The translations under genes and the position numbers were made by a program. From Arachnomyces sp. PD_36 (lineage: Eukaryota; Ascomycota; Eurotiomycetes; Onygenales; Arachnomycetaceae), in assembly GCA_032988195.1 (NCBI GenBank), contig JANTQE010000001.1, forward strand, positions 1,116,001 through 1,180,000: 64,000 nucleotides of DNA. The letters run 5' to 3'. The number at the start of each line of letters is the position of its first letter. Positions within the stretch are counted from its first letter, which is position 1. Shown here piece after piece: positions 12,728-23,798 of this stretch. The notes under the pieces were generated by a model that saw only the letters and a list, made by a program, of their open reading frames with translations, searched no databases and was not told where the DNA came from.

Positions 12728-12833
12728 ACTCCACCAAAGATCTCCAGTTGACTGATTTGGGAGAGTCAGAGCCACTTCATTTCTGTGGGGGGAGGCTCGA
12801 GATGGTGCTAAATCAGGAGATCTTTGGTGGAGT
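12728..12833. repeat. Inverted repeat, 18-bp perfect arms with about 70-nt loop
   Basis: The arms at 12728-12745 and 12816-12833 are perfect reverse complements (ACTCCACCAAAGATCTCC). A shorter TGATTT/AAATCA pairing lies just inside, separated by a bulge on the left side. A transcript would fold into a long imperfect hairpin. It might be a miniature mobile element remnant, a milRNA-like precursor or chance; no target-site duplication was recognised. Confidence 0.55.
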
Positions 12834-14845
12834 TTGTGGGGAAATTCTTCCGGGCCGGAGTTTGGCCCGTAACTTAGCCCGAGCCGACGACAAGCGACAA
12901 CGCACAGCGGTTCATGTGGTGAAGAATAGTTTGTGGCAGATTTTTCAGTCGCCTCGTCTGGAAGCCGTCTCGATATCGACGCGAGGTCCGTAGGAGCGTG
13001 ACGAAATGGAAGAAAGAGGCTATCCAGGTGTATAACATAATGGCTGATGTGAAGGGACATGATGAGTGCGCATCGATAGTAAATAGGGAGATGAGATTAT
13101 TGATATGTGCCAAAAAGGTTTCAGGCCCGCGAAGATACCTTGTAGATGAGTTTTTGTAGAGGGTTCTGACTTTTCGCCGAGGTGGATCCATGTCTAGGAG
13201 ACGATTGGCAAATTTCCAAACGAAGAAATCGCTGTCGTCGGAGTGCATTGGCAAAACTGAAGTAGCATGGAAGCGGCAAAGGTCAGAATGGATATAACGC
13301 TCATAGTTCTGACCAATCTCTGTTGCCAGAGCCCCATCCGATCGCCATGGTGAATGATAACAGCGAAAAGCGTCAATAACAAAAGGAGGGACCCAAAGCT
13401 ATGGGGATGCAATTGTTCATATCTTCGAAGCAGGAGCAGGAGCAGGAGTCAGGAATCGAAGCCAAGCTCAAACAATCGATAAAGGAGAAAATCCTTAGGA
13501 TCGGCCATCGGGGAGGAAAGAGAGTCGGTCTCTGTCTTGGACTCGCATCCGAGTCAAGACGAGGCACGGGAGTTGGAAACTTGAGGAGCTCGAAAAGAGG
13601 CTGCGAGTTCCCCTTCATTTCCAAAGGAGTGGCCGAGTGAGGACAAAGCTGAAAGAGATGGCACTGGGCAGGAAACCCATGCCATTCCAGCCTCCCGCGT
13701 CAATAGGATCTATAGCGTGCAGAAATATCGAAGAACACTTGAGGCTGACTCTTTGTCAGGTTGTTGGTCAACATTCTGGAGTGCTCAAAACTCTCGGAAT
13801 ATTTCTTTTGCATCTCAGAGCCGTTGGCCATCTCTTTTTCTTCCATCAATGAGCATGGCACAACAGAAGCCACCGGCCTGGCGAAGTAAAAGACTGAACT
13901 TCTGTTCCGAAGTCGATAACATTGAACGCTGATCGACTACATTGCAAAGAACATTTCCATCTCGTATCCTTGTGACTATGTCAGCGAACTCAATGGCCGT
14001 GTCGCTGTGCTGTCGTACTGCGTTAAGTCGTGAGGTGCAGCTTTGCTCTCTTCAATTGCGTGTCGAATCTCGATCGATGCTGCGCATGCAGTAGTTTCCG
14101 CGGAGCTAAAAAAAATGTGGAGAGAATTAAGGGAGGGTAAGCTTCTCCTTCCCGGCGTTTAGGGTTCCGATAACCTTCTTTCTTGTTCCTACCAAGACGG
14201 ACACCCAACACACAAGCTTCAAGCCCCGCGTTCCATCGCATTTCCAGATTTATATATTTCTTTTTTACCTCGAAGTCCTGGCTGGCATCACGGTGCAGTC
14301 ACTTTGTGAGGATCGCCAGCTCTTTAAAGCAACTTTTCACGAGTTACGGCTCTGATGTTTGCCCCCCCTCACCTCGTTCATCTGCTGCCGAGAACGCTTC
14401 TATGCAGGCGGCAAGGTTCTCCTTTTTCTAAATGGCTGATACAAGCATGGCAGAGTTTGCTTTGAACACACTTGCTTACGGGAGCTGTCCCGATGCTGGT
14501 TCAACCCCCCCCCCTGAAACGTTCTTGTCAAAGCTCCTGCGCTTCCCTTCCCAGGAATCATGATGGAATACATGATATGTACATGTACTTTGGATTCACA
14601 CTGTCGAGTAGACACCCAACCGAATATAGTCTGGGGTAGGGAGCCGGGGTAAGAGGCACCTCTTGCAGAGGCTGCGTATGCTCCTCTCCCCGCATCCAAT
14701 GTCCTTCTATGAGGGATGGACTACTCCATAAATATGTCGCCGTGGACTCCAAAGCAGAGCAAGAAATAATCACCTTTCTTCTGACAGTTTTATGGTATCA
14801 CGAGAGTTTTCCGTTGAGAGCTATTCATAACCAATCGCTACTGCC

Positions 14846-16634
14846 ATGGCTCCGGTAAGAGTCACAGAGCCTCCCGTCTCTTGGGCAGAGACACCTATGA
14901 AGTCTTATGATGGCCCTCCGCGCAATCTCAAGTTCATCGACGAGCTCAAGTTTGATGAGAGCCTCAAACCCAAGGACTATCAAATGCACGGAACCCATCC
15001 CGAGTCTAAGATCCTCATCCTCGACGTCAACATCCTAGATTCCACCGGCAACAAGCCCTATCATGGGGATGTTTTCATTGAGGGTAAATTGAGTACTTCC
15101 ATTCATAAGACGCCCTTTGAGCTGACAACCTGTGTTTTCAGGAGAACGCATATCGTCAGTTGGTGAAATCACCAACAAAGCAGACTTACTAGCCGACCCT
15201 AAGGTTGAAAAGTTCCACGGTCGCGGCCGTACGCTGATGTCAGGGTTGGGTGACGCCCATACACATTTCACCTGGAATGATGGACATCTCGCCTGTATCG
15301 GCGAACTCAACGTCGAGGAGCACACGCTGGTGACCAGCCGAAGTGCGCGATGCTATCTCGATTCTGGATATACAATGTGGGGATATTATTCTCATCTATC
15401 CATATCAAGTTCGCAGCTAACACGGAAAATCGTAGGTGCTGGGGAGCAGCTTCTGCAAAGGATCGATTAGACGTGGTAATTCGCGACGCTATCAATGCGG
15501 GTGATATTCCAGGTCCACGCTCACTTGCCAATGGCAAAGAGATGGCACGCAGGGATGGTGAGCTTGCGGCAGGTATCACAGCGTTTGCTGATGGACCCGA
15601 TGAAATGAGAGAGGTCATCCGGCACCACATTGACATCGGTGTGGACCAGATAAAGCTCAGCATGTCGGGCGAGGAGGTAAGCATTCAAATAGCTTGGTCG
15701 AAGTCGATCAAAGTAATCTAACATCTGGTCCTCTCTCATAGATCACGGAGACTAGGGCGGCTCGGGATTGCTACTTCACCGACGAGGAGACAGCAGCTTG
15801 TGTGGACGAAGCCCACAAGCATGGTCGCATGTTATGTTCTCATGCTCGCGCCAGGGAATCCGTAAAGATGTGTGTCAAACACGGGGTGGATGTTATATAC
15901 CATGCATCATATATTGACGATGAAGGTAATGAGATTTCTTAGCCCACCCCGAGCTCAACCGGTATTTACCCTTGTGTTCACAGGAATGGACATGCTCGAG
16001 AAGAATAGAACCAAGCATGTCGTTGCCCCTGCTCTGAATTGGCTCGTCGGAACGCTGTATGATGCCGAGAAGTTCGGCTACCCACGCGCCAAGGCAGAAG
16101 AGGTCGGGTATAAGAAGGAATTGGAGACTGCAATCCTTGGACTGAGAGAGATGCACAGAAGAGGGATCGTGGTGCTACCCGGAGGGTATATTCTCTCGAA
16201 ACCATTCTTTACCAGAAAACCTCGGCGCTGACAAGTTGATCCTTAGCGACTACGGCTTCGCCTGGACGCCCCACGGCACGTACGCTCGTGACCTTGCCCA
16301 TTTCCAAAAGCTCCTCGGATTCACAGCCCACGAAAGCATTCTCGCCGCCACCGCTGGCGTAGCCAAACTCTTCATGCGTGAGCATGAACTGGGGAAAATT
16401 CAGCCCGGCTACTATGCCGACTGTATCCTCGTAGATGGTAATCCCCTGGACGATATCGAGATTTTGCAGGATCATGACAAATTGAACATCATTATGATAA
16501 ATGGTCGGATCCATAAGGCGGGCCCAAAGGAGTATCTGGCTCCATCCACCGACGGCAAGGCTGGCTCTCCGTCCCCAACCCCTATGACCGTCATCCTTCC
16601 GGAGGTCAAGACGGCAATGCAGAAAGCGTACTGA
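14846..16634 (+). CDS. Amidohydrolase-superfamily metal-dependent hydrolase
   Basis: Six exons (14846-15083, 15142-15376, 15436-15676, 15742-15925, 15984-16185, 16247-16634) all close in frame and give 495 residues. The metal-binding HxH of the amidohydrolase barrel is seen as GDAHTHF (His 119 and 121), followed by IKLSMSGE (likely bridging lysine region), the later histidines in LCSHARA and IYHASY, and GGDYG near residue 366, where the catalytic Asp of the family is expected. The C-terminal part carries the usual composite-sandwich strand (LGKIQPGYYADCILVDGNPLDD). This is the imidazolonepropionase or prolidase-like branch common in fungi; actual substrates are unknown. No signal peptide is present, so it is probably cytosolic. 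The second intron leaves AT|G split across exons, yielding GYTMCWGAASAKDRL, which matches the family closely. Confidence 0.88.
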
Positions 16635-18129
16635 TTCCGGAAATTCTCATCAACTTTTCCATTTTCTTGTTCATAGGAAAGCAAATATGTTAATTCCCAG
16701 TTGTATCGACGGACCAAGTTCGGCGACAGTTAGTTAATGCAAGCAAAAGCGAATAATTTCCCCATTTGTCCAGAGCCGTCCCTAATCTAACAGTGGCAAG
16801 AAATTATTTCCTCTCAGATCGCCAAGACAATGCTTCCCGACGCATTGTGGTTTTGTGACCCATCGACAAAGCCAACCCTTGCATAGGTTTCTAATCAACA
16901 TTATAGTCTCAGAAATTCCCCGGATATAATCTCAAAGTCTGTTTTGGACAGTTAACTCATGCATACATGATGTGGGCAAGATCCGCTCCACTCCCGTGAT
17001 GGCTGAAAGGGAGTGCCCAATGCTGTTAAATATTGAATTGACCCGTAGGAACAATCTAAGGACGAATCTCAGCACGCCACAGAACCTAAGGGACATTGAT
17101 GGGATATTTTCGCCATCCTTTCGCAATATGAAGCGTCGCAGTCACCTCATTTACCCCCTTCAAAATCTCCATCAATTTCAACAACTCCCATCAAAGAATG
17201 AAGCAAAAAAACGCTTAACTTAAATGTGTATACCTGGGGAAAGATTGAACTCGCAAGGATATCTCCCTTAGCAAGGTCCCGATGGGGCATGCCCTTAACT
17301 TGCAGAGTTCATACACTCTTCATGGCGATGACATCGGGCGTGACCCCCTTTGGGCATATCGCGTGGAGCATGTGGCTAGTTTTTGAACCACGAGGTGACC
17401 CCAACCTTCGAGAAGCGTGAGTAGGGATGGCATCAATTAGACTCCGAGACAAAAGCATCGAGGATGAGGGCGCCCGGAGCAATTGAATCAAGTCAATGCC
17501 CCGCGAGCCTCAAAGAGACCAGCTAGGCGTAACAATCCCTGCGGCAACCAGAACTTTATCTCGTGCCTGTGTGACGAAGAAATTTTCGTCCACATTCAGG
17601 AGTTCGCAGCAGCTGAGACTTGTCGATGAACGCGGTCTGCGCTGGCGCTTAATATTACCTGGGCTTGGGTTGTTCACGTCCCTGATCATCTTGGTCAGTC
17701 TACTTCCGGAGCTGCCTGGGCAATGTGTATGTGTGGAACGAGGTAGGTTTATGGGAGCGTACATTGCTTGTGGTACTTCGAGGAAGCGGGTTGATCTTCG
17801 TTTCTGACCCACAGCCAACCCCAGGTCATGGTACGACGTCGGAGGGTGTACCAAACCGGATTTTTTACGATGTTCGATGTCGCATTTGGGTTTGCGCTCA
17901 CAAGTCCCGTGTGACGGGATCGTGATACTTTCGATAAGGCAATATATATCGTTTCCGGTATGTTGCATGGGCTTTTGATCCTGGAAGTTGCTGATTGGTG
18001 TCCGACGCCGGCTTGTGAGAACGGCGGACGATACCCCTTACTCCCTCTACATGTCATCGTTATATCTCAACGTGTCCTTTCTACTCTCCCTGGTGTATGG
18101 CGCATTGTGGGTTCCTCGGGTATGTCACT
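16635..18129. other. Spacer after the amidohydrolase gene
   Basis: No supported gene. Minus-strand frames at 17510-17968 and 17749-18057 overlap in different phases and show no domain; they could at most be 3' UTR of the membrane-protein gene that ends at 18130. The region otherwise holds the 3' flanks of two convergent genes. Confidence 0.45.
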
Positions 18130-18915
18130 TCAGAGTGGTGGGCGATCACAGTATAAGACGAGTCTTCCCAGAACAGCAAACTCCAGCTTCAGCTTGATAC
18201 TGTACACAGTCGCCTTCAACACTACCTGGACGGAGTACATATTTTGGAACTGGAGGACCAATAGCAAGACATCCATCATGATCGCCGCGAGATTAAGCAC
18301 CAGCAGTTGGTATATGATCCATATCCGGGCCTTGTCTTGATTCGGGTAGAGGCGGATTAGCTTTATCGTTTCCACGATATATAAGCCGGATATGATGCAT
18401 TCTTGAGCGCAAATCCCGATGATTTGTATGATTTCCATGATGCCGTAAGCCCTGCTCCATTCTCCCGATCCCATGTACGCAGTTCCGAAATAAAGAACTG
18501 TGGTGGGGACGACAAGAGCGGTGGTATTGACGCTAATGAGATACCGCAGAGAGCATAGAGCTCGATCGTTGCGCGAGACCAGATGCAATCGGGAATACAG
18601 GACCACGCTTTGCCCGCCAACCATGAAGATCCAACCGACGGAGATGACAATCAGTATGAGCCATAGTGGTGCAAGCTCAAAGTAGTCGATCATGCAGCCA
18701 AGGCTCAGTGGTATCACACCCGCGGCGGTTGACAAGAGCAAGGACCAAAAGTAGATGCCGTGATGGTTATTGAAGTTGATGAGAATCAGGGCCAGCAGCT
18801 CGGTTGCGTTATATAGGGCGACAGCGATGAGAACAGCTATGATGATAACGATGGATACCGGGTTGTCGCTCGCGGGCCCGAGACGTGCACTGGGTTCGTG
18901 GAAAGCTCCTCCCAT
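18130..18915 (-). CDS. Seven-helix membrane protein, DUF7703-like
   Basis: A single exon of 261 residues with about seven hydrophobic helices: SIVIIIAVLIAVALYNATELLALI, then IYFWSLLLSTAAGVIPLSLG, WLILIVISVGWIFMVG, and others. The second helix pattern (HHGIYFWSLLLS...GVIPLSLG) resembles the fungal integral membrane family with the DUF7703 domain, which has no known function. The last residues (EFAVLGRLVLYCDRPPL) end without a charged tail. Many such fungal proteins are longer, so a missed C-terminal exon is possible. It is convergent with the amidohydrolase gene. The membrane topology is clear; the family assignment is moderate. Confidence 0.65.
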   Translation of the reverse strand: MGGAFHEPSARLGPASDNPVSIVIIIAVLIAVALYNATELLALILINFNNHHGIYFWSLLLSTAAGVIPLSLGCMIDYFELAPLWLILIVISVGWIFMVGGQSVVLYSRLHLVSRNDRALCSLRYLISVNTTALVVPTTVLYFGTAYMGSGEWSRAYGIMEIIQIIGICAQECIISGLYIVETIKLIRLYPNQDKARIWIIYQLLVLNLAAIMMDVLLLVLQFQNMYSVQVVLKATVYSIKLKLEFAVLGRLVLYCDRPPL

Positions 18916-20397
18916 GATGCCGAGTATCGATTTTCATATCATGCACTGTGACGCGAGGTTTTCACTATTGCATCGCGTCGTGATAACGCAGATAATATTT
19001 TATCAAGGCATCTGTCTAACGAGGAAGATTGAACTTGAACTGTGTTGCTGACGTTGAACATCTCTGATTATAAGTACCAGGATAAGTCGCTCAGCCTCGT
19101 TTGGTTCGGGCGGAGAACAAAAGACTGCATTTTAAAAGAGGCGGCCGTTTTGGTAATTTTTTTCAGCAGACGGACAAAATCCTTCGAAACAATCTTCAGT
19201 CGACCACATCAGCACATGGAAGTTCAGGACGTGGTGGAGAAGGTTCGCTTAGGCCAGCCATTTTTATTTTAGCGTTCATCATCGTCGGGTCGCCTCGTAT
19301 TATTCAACCCTTTCGATCTTTAATAATAGCAACTGATAGGGTTTCCAGGATTAATGTCATGGGGATTTTTCTTCTGACAACAGGGCAGAATACGTCGATG
19401 CTCTTCGCGAAACAATCTATTCCGTGTTGATGACTTTTCTGCGTATCAATGAAGAGAGCCAAGTCTGGACACGATTCTTCACTCAGGGCTAAAATTAGAT
19501 CCGTACTCAAGCGAGAGGCAACAGTCAGAGCACTGATCATAGCCAAACCAAACTTCAAAACATTATCATGTTAATTTTGCAGTCCATGTGAAGTCTACGG
19601 GCGGAATGTTCGGTTTCGATCCATGGTAGAGAAAAGTAGGCCACCATTACCGCCTACAACATGCTGGTAGCCTCACACTCGCCCTGCTTAATCCCATGGA
19701 TATATGGCCAATGCAAAGTTTCAAATTATTGTCGACTGTTTCTCGTCTCTCACAGCTGACCGGCTAGTTCTGCCTGTCCCAAGTCTGTAAATGACCAAGG
19801 ATATCTCTATCTGAGGTACGTGCAATTAAGAGATGCAAAGACGCCAAATATTGTTGTTTTGCAGATGAGGTTCACTTCCACTTTCTGTCCACTTCCCCCT
19901 GGGTTCAACGCACCGGTATCAAATCACGTGATATGCAACTCTCATTTTTTGTCATTATCATCTCTTTGCGCCTAAAACAGTTACTCAACACATCTAACTT
20001 CATAAAACCAACAACACTTTAACGATCTAAAATTATGAAATGCAGGGGAATATTAATGGGAAAGAAATGAAAAGGGAAAAGGAAAAGGGAAAAAGGCAAA
20101 GAGACATAGCCCAACGATGAAGCCACCCTCCCTCTTCCGATTGCGTTCATGTCAAAACGGCCATTGGAATGTCACGACATCAATCTGCTCAACAAAGAAA
20201 GGGGATCTCGAACTTGCAAACGACAGAGTACACAAAGGAGCCACGCCACCGCGCATTGGTGTAGTGGAATGTCAAGGCATGGTGCCAAGGAGATCAGTGG
20301 ACGTCTTCATGCCTGAGAGCGCAGATTTGGTTGGTGTCTGGCCATCGGTCGTGGGCGCATTCGAATCCTGCTGCAGTATGCGATCGTCGAGAGGGAT
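18916..20397. other. Spacer, no gene recognised
   Basis: About 1.5 kb that is AT-rich around 19040-19200 and 19550-20050. Short frames lack domains. A minus-strand frame at about 19304-19540 has a hydrophobic start, but its first in-frame ATG comes late and its family is unknown, so it is not called. Confidence 0.45.
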
Positions 20398-21141
20398 TTA
20401 TTCGGCATCACCGGTCAAGGGGCGGCTGGTGGAGGGTCCGGTTGTGGGGGTATCGGTATTTTGTGGCGGCGAGCAGGGTCTCGCGCTTTGTGTAGCCGAG
20501 CTTTGGTGTTCGCTTAAGGTTAGTTGGGTCCCGTCAAGTATTTTAGACACCTCCTCCTTGATTACTGCCCTAACCTCCTCTATAAAGTTGAGCTTGGGTT
20601 CGTCGTCAGGATTTCTTGCAAGAATACCAAGGGCTCTCTTCAGGTGATTCGTAAGCTCTCTGTTCTCCGACGTTCCCGCGTCCATACTTGTTTGAAGGGA
20701 GCTGATAGCGCTCGTACTATCCGAACCGGTGGTTTGTATTGTGGCGTCAAGAGAGGCTAAGTCACTGTTCAACCCCGTCTGATAGATCTCGAGCGCCGCC
20801 TGATACGTCTCAAGGGCCGTCCGGAGTTGCGTTGTCTCTCCAGACAGACTTCCAACCTCTGTCCGAAGTTCCGTTGTCTCTCCAGACAGACTTCCAACCT
20901 CTGTCCGAAGTTCCGTTGTCTGTCCAGACAGACTTCCAACCTCTGTCCGAAGTTCCGTTGTCTGTCCAGACAGAATTCCAACCCCTATCCGCAAATCTCT
21001 GACTCCCTCTTGCATCTCATCTCGGGGCCAGAGGCCCGGGAGCGAGGCCCTAATATAATCGCGCAACGGAGAAAAGCTCAGGATTCCTAAGATATTATTC
21101 CAAAACATCTGAACCATCCTTTCCCAAATCGTGCCAGTCAT
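20398..21141 (-). CDS. Repeat-bearing coiled-coil protein, unknown function
   Basis: A single exon of 247 residues. A short N-terminal part (MFWNNILGILSF) may be an amphipathic or membrane-touching helix. Residues about 48-103 hold four copies of a 14-residue unit of the form GSLSGxTTELRTEV (two heptads), matching the 42-bp DNA repeat. This continues into a predicted coiled coil (LETYQAALEIYQTGLNSDLASLDATIQ) and a helical segment with LTNHLKRALGILARN. The last 45 residues are Ser, Thr and Pro rich and probably disordered. I do not recognise a family. Its start codon lies 122 bp from that of the divergent F-box gene. Repeats of this type resemble multimeric stalk proteins, but that is only an analogy. 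Confidence 0.6.
   Translation of the reverse strand: MTGTIWERMVQMFWNNILGILSFSPLRDYIRASLPGLWPRDEMQEGVRDLRIGVGILSGQTTELRTEVGSLSGQTTELRTEVGSLSGETTELRTEVGSLSGETTQLRTALETYQAALEIYQTGLNSDLASLDATIQTTGSDSTSAISSLQTSMDAGTSENRELTNHLKRALGILARNPDDEPKLNFIEEVRAVIKEEVSKILDGTQLTLSEHQSSATQSARPCSPPQNTDTPTTGPSTSRPLTGDAE
20831..20998. repeat. Four tandem 42-bp coding repeats
   Basis: Units start at 20831, 20873, 20915 and 20957. The first two are identical, the third differs by one base, and the fourth is diverged in its second half. Each unit encodes 14 residues, so copy-number change would not break the frame. The near-identity suggests recent expansion by slippage or unequal exchange. Confidence 0.9.
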
Positions 21142-21263
21142 CTTCCTTGTCTATATTGAACTTCAGACAATCAGGAAAGAAAAGGTAAGCTGGCTAAGAG
21201 CGTTTTGTATGATAGAGGTTGTATGGTGGAAGGGAATTTAGCAAGAGATCAAGGAGGGTTGAA
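21142..21263. promoter_or_regulatory. 122-bp divergent intergenic region
   Basis: The start codons of the coiled-coil protein (minus) and the F-box protein (plus) face away from each other across only 122 bp. This is very short for this genome, where spacers are often over 1 kb. Any promoter elements are probably shared; no clear TATA or CCAAT box is seen. Confidence 0.4.
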
Positions 21264-22313
21264 ATGTCAAGCAGGTCTGAAATCCCCCTGAGAAGCAAGA
21301 GAGCATTGGGAAGAAGATATTTAAATATCTCCAGTTCTGCAAATGCAAGAGACGATTGTCCTCACCATGAAAGAAACCACCAGCAAACTGCTTTCGAGCC
21401 GGGAGTGTCAAGGCTAATTCAACTCCCCCACGAGCTCCTACTGAACATCAGATTGTTTCTGCCTTTGACCTCACAAGCTTGTCTCGCGCTGACTTGCAGG
21501 ACACTCTTCAGTTTTACAGGCGAAATTTTGAGCTCAAAAGAGTTTGATCTACCCTCTATGGCGTTTACTGGAAACGGCATGTCGGGATGGGGACTCCGTC
21601 ATTCATTGAGATGGGAACTTCTTTGTCTACTAGAAGATGCTCGTTGGCTCACTTGCTCGGCATGCATCAAACTACGTCCTATTGACACCTTCCCAAAGCC
21701 AAAATTGCGGAGTCCAGCGCGACGTTGCGCCTACGGTCTTTATGATGGAATTGTCGAGATATGTCCTTGCATTAAACTGACATTTGGTGATAAAGCCAAA
21801 CTCATGGCTGGGCTGGAAACTTCAAAAGAGACCTCATGCAGCAGCAGCGAGAGGTCGGTTTGGCATGAATGCCTAACTGTGCGCCAGGGGGGAAAGGTGC
21901 TCACTCAAGCACAACCAGTTCTACTGGACGATGGCAGCCTCGCCTTTCAAATGCAGTATACCGTATCCACAGCTAGTACCCTTTTCGACATACGCTACTC
22001 CATGGAAGATATGCCTGTGTTTCGCTGCCCTCACCTAGGAATCCCGCGTACCCTTTCAAACGCCAAATTCAGCGTCCGGTATCTATATATAGATTGTTCT
22101 AGGTGCGACACCTCCATCACCAATTTCACTTCCGCCGCAAACGCCACTGAGAATGTCTACACGTTGGAGACCACAAGGAACCTAGGGAAAACCAAAGAGT
22201 TTCCGGACAAAACTTGGGGCCACCAGTGCAGTTTTTACTATCCTGTATATGGCATTTATGAAGAGCGCAGAAAGGAGAGCGAGAGCCCCGAAAGTGTCCC
22301 CTGGTGCTTCTGA
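21264..22313 (+). CDS. F-box protein
   Basis: A single exon of 349 residues from the ATG at 21264; an upstream TTG in the same frame is not a credible start. Residues about 55-95 form an F-box (LPHELLLNIRLFLPLTSQACLALTCRTLFSF), the module that binds Skp1 in SCF ubiquitin ligases. The remainder is Cys-rich (LTCSACIKLRPIDTFP, then ARRCAYG and EICPCIKLTF), a layout common in fungal F-box proteins where these cysteines follow the box. The C-terminus (WGHQCSFYYPVYG) ends with PWCF. The substrate is unknown. Fungal genomes hold large and fast-evolving sets of such genes. Confidence 0.78.
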   Translation: MSSRSEIPLRSKRALGRRYLNISSSANARDDCPHHERNHQQTAFEPGVSRLIQLPHELLLNIRLFLPLTSQACLALTCRTLFSFTGEILSSKEFDLPSMAFTGNGMSGWGLRHSLRWELLCLLEDARWLTCSACIKLRPIDTFPKPKLRSPARRCAYGLYDGIVEICPCIKLTFGDKAKLMAGLETSKETSCSSSERSVWHECLTVRQGGKVLTQAQPVLLDDGSLAFQMQYTVSTASTLFDIRYSMEDMPVFRCPHLGIPRTLSNAKFSVRYLYIDCSRCDTSITNFTSAANATENVYTLETTRNLGKTKEFPDKTWGHQCSFYYPVYGIYEERRKESESPESVPWCF

Positions 22314-23798
22314 CTTAAAGCGCCCAACATCTCTCCGGCTAGTGCCGTCGGAGAATTGTTCAACGAACGGTAAGCCTGCGGCGATAAGGTCTCAACAATA
22401 TACTCTCAAGTGCTAATATCCTACTATATCTAGCGCGTTGCAAATTCATCCACCATTATCAAGACAGACTCATCAGCAGTGGGTTTGCAGCGGAAAATAT
22501 CAAAACAACATGGAGCGGAATTCAAGATCATCAAATTGTCTATTTCCTATTTCTTCAAATTGCATCTATCGCAGAGGTCATACATATATATGTAGTGGAA
22601 GGGCTTGGTTTCGGCGCTCAGGGTTTGATTGTTAAGGAGCAGGCTGCATTGTTGGAATTTTCGAATGTTGTTGCTTCAGCGCCAATAAGAAAGAATACCC
22701 TCCTTCCATTTTATACGCTGGTTCAACTCTTACTAAAAGTTAGAATCAGGGGCCAAGAGCTGACTGTGTAGGCATTAAACCCGTCCAACATGAGGGTAAT
22801 CGGACTTCTCACCGGTGGGAAGCTTCTAGTGATTTCTTCTCTACTTGTGTCGTCGTGCTGGAACGAATACTTCTATCTAGATTTCTAGATTCTTCTTAAC
22901 CGGCATAAGGTTTGTCTGCAAACCATGGATATATCCCCTCCGATGCTTCGAGGGTTCCTGCATCGGTTCCTGGGGGATCTAGGAACTCGAAAAAGGATAA
23001 ATAGTGATCTGGCTAAGCAATAGCATCCCTTTCAGTGCTTTATATTTTGTGTTTTGATTCATGAAGTTGAAGTCATCATTCTCGGAGGATGGAATTGCCT
23101 TACAGGGAAGTACAACGCGCTATTGTGTGAAGAAGAGACTTCGAAATCAAAGCCGAGAAGAAGAAAGGGTAGAATAGAAAGTTGTCGTGAGGGGGAAGGG
23201 AACAAATGCCCGCTCGAAATTCATTTAATGGAAAGAGGTTCTCCTAGTCATCAAGCCATCGTTCTCGGATAGAAGAAGGGGGTATAAAAACAGATGGAGG
23301 CGAATAAGTTAAAAAAAGGGGGAGGGTGGACAGCATAACCCATATATTTTTTTTCTTCGCTCTCAACAACATCATAGCCAACCTAATCTCCTGGATGCCA
23401 GCCTCCAAAACAAGCTGTCAAAATAAAAGTGCGCGTGCAACAAGACAAACCTCGACTATTTCACAAGTGACATATGCCGCAAGAACGCGAGAGAAAAGAA
23501 GAATGAAAGAAGATAAGGAAAACATTTTCTATGAAATCGTCATGGTCATAACATCGTCGTCGTTATCATACTTGGTTCGTTCGTCCACTCTTCCACTCCG
23601 TAAGACAATGCTGTCTGTGTCGGTACTTCTCTAATCGAAAATAATGGCCGTAAAGTTCGTCATTCATCAATCCCCCTTTTTTTTGTTCCTTAGACTTTTT
23701 CTCGGATCTTCCGTTTCTGTCCGCTCAACGCATAACGAATGTATCGGGTTTTGGATCAGCTGCTGCAGGGGCCGTACCCTCATCCATGCAGGGGTTGA
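22314..23798. other. Spacer with an intron-like segment after the F-box gene
   Basis: About 1.5 kb. An intron-like segment at 22370-22433 is listed separately; it suggests a spliced 3' UTR or another transcript. Short frames at 22438-22635 and 23326-23634 lack domains. Several poly-T and poly-A runs are present near 23330-23350 and 23680. Confidence 0.4.
22370..22433 (+). other. Intron-like segment downstream of the F-box stop codon
   Basis: This 64-nt stretch begins GTAAGC, has GTGCTAATATC as a likely branch site, and ends CTATATCTAG. It lies 56 nt after the F-box stop codon. It fits an intron in the 3' UTR or in a separate overlapping transcript. Confidence 0.45.

Larger units (their letters stand above)
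12323..14845. other. Spacer with palindromes between lyase and amidohydrolase genes
   Basis: About 2.5 kb with divergent genes on each side, so it should carry two promoters. It contains a perfect 18-bp palindrome and a large imperfect hairpin, listed separately. On the minus strand near 13200-13412 a frame encodes a hydrophobic stretch (SLLLLLTLFAVIIHH), but no complete gene could be assembled. A short run of repeated GGAGCA units lies at about 13430-13447. Confidence 0.5.

Noticed and set aside
13194..13412. Hydrophobic minus-strand frame as a membrane protein gene
   Set aside because: Only one clear hydrophobic stretch, no continuing exons and no family; noted in the spacer entry instead.
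17510..17968. Extra exons for the seven-helix membrane protein
   Set aside because: No splice sites joining these frames to the membrane-protein frame could be found, and the called stop gives a plausible end.
19304..19558. Possible small secreted protein on the minus strand
   Set aside because: The frame opens at TTG with a stop shortly upstream; starting at the first ATG weakens the signal peptide, and no family is recognised.
20356..20370. B-box-like CATTCGAATCC as a second tRNA
   Set aside because: No matching acceptor stem, D-arm or anticodon arm upstream.
21219..21263. Longer F-box frame beginning at 21219
   Set aside because: The first codon is TTG, not ATG; the first true ATG is at 21264.
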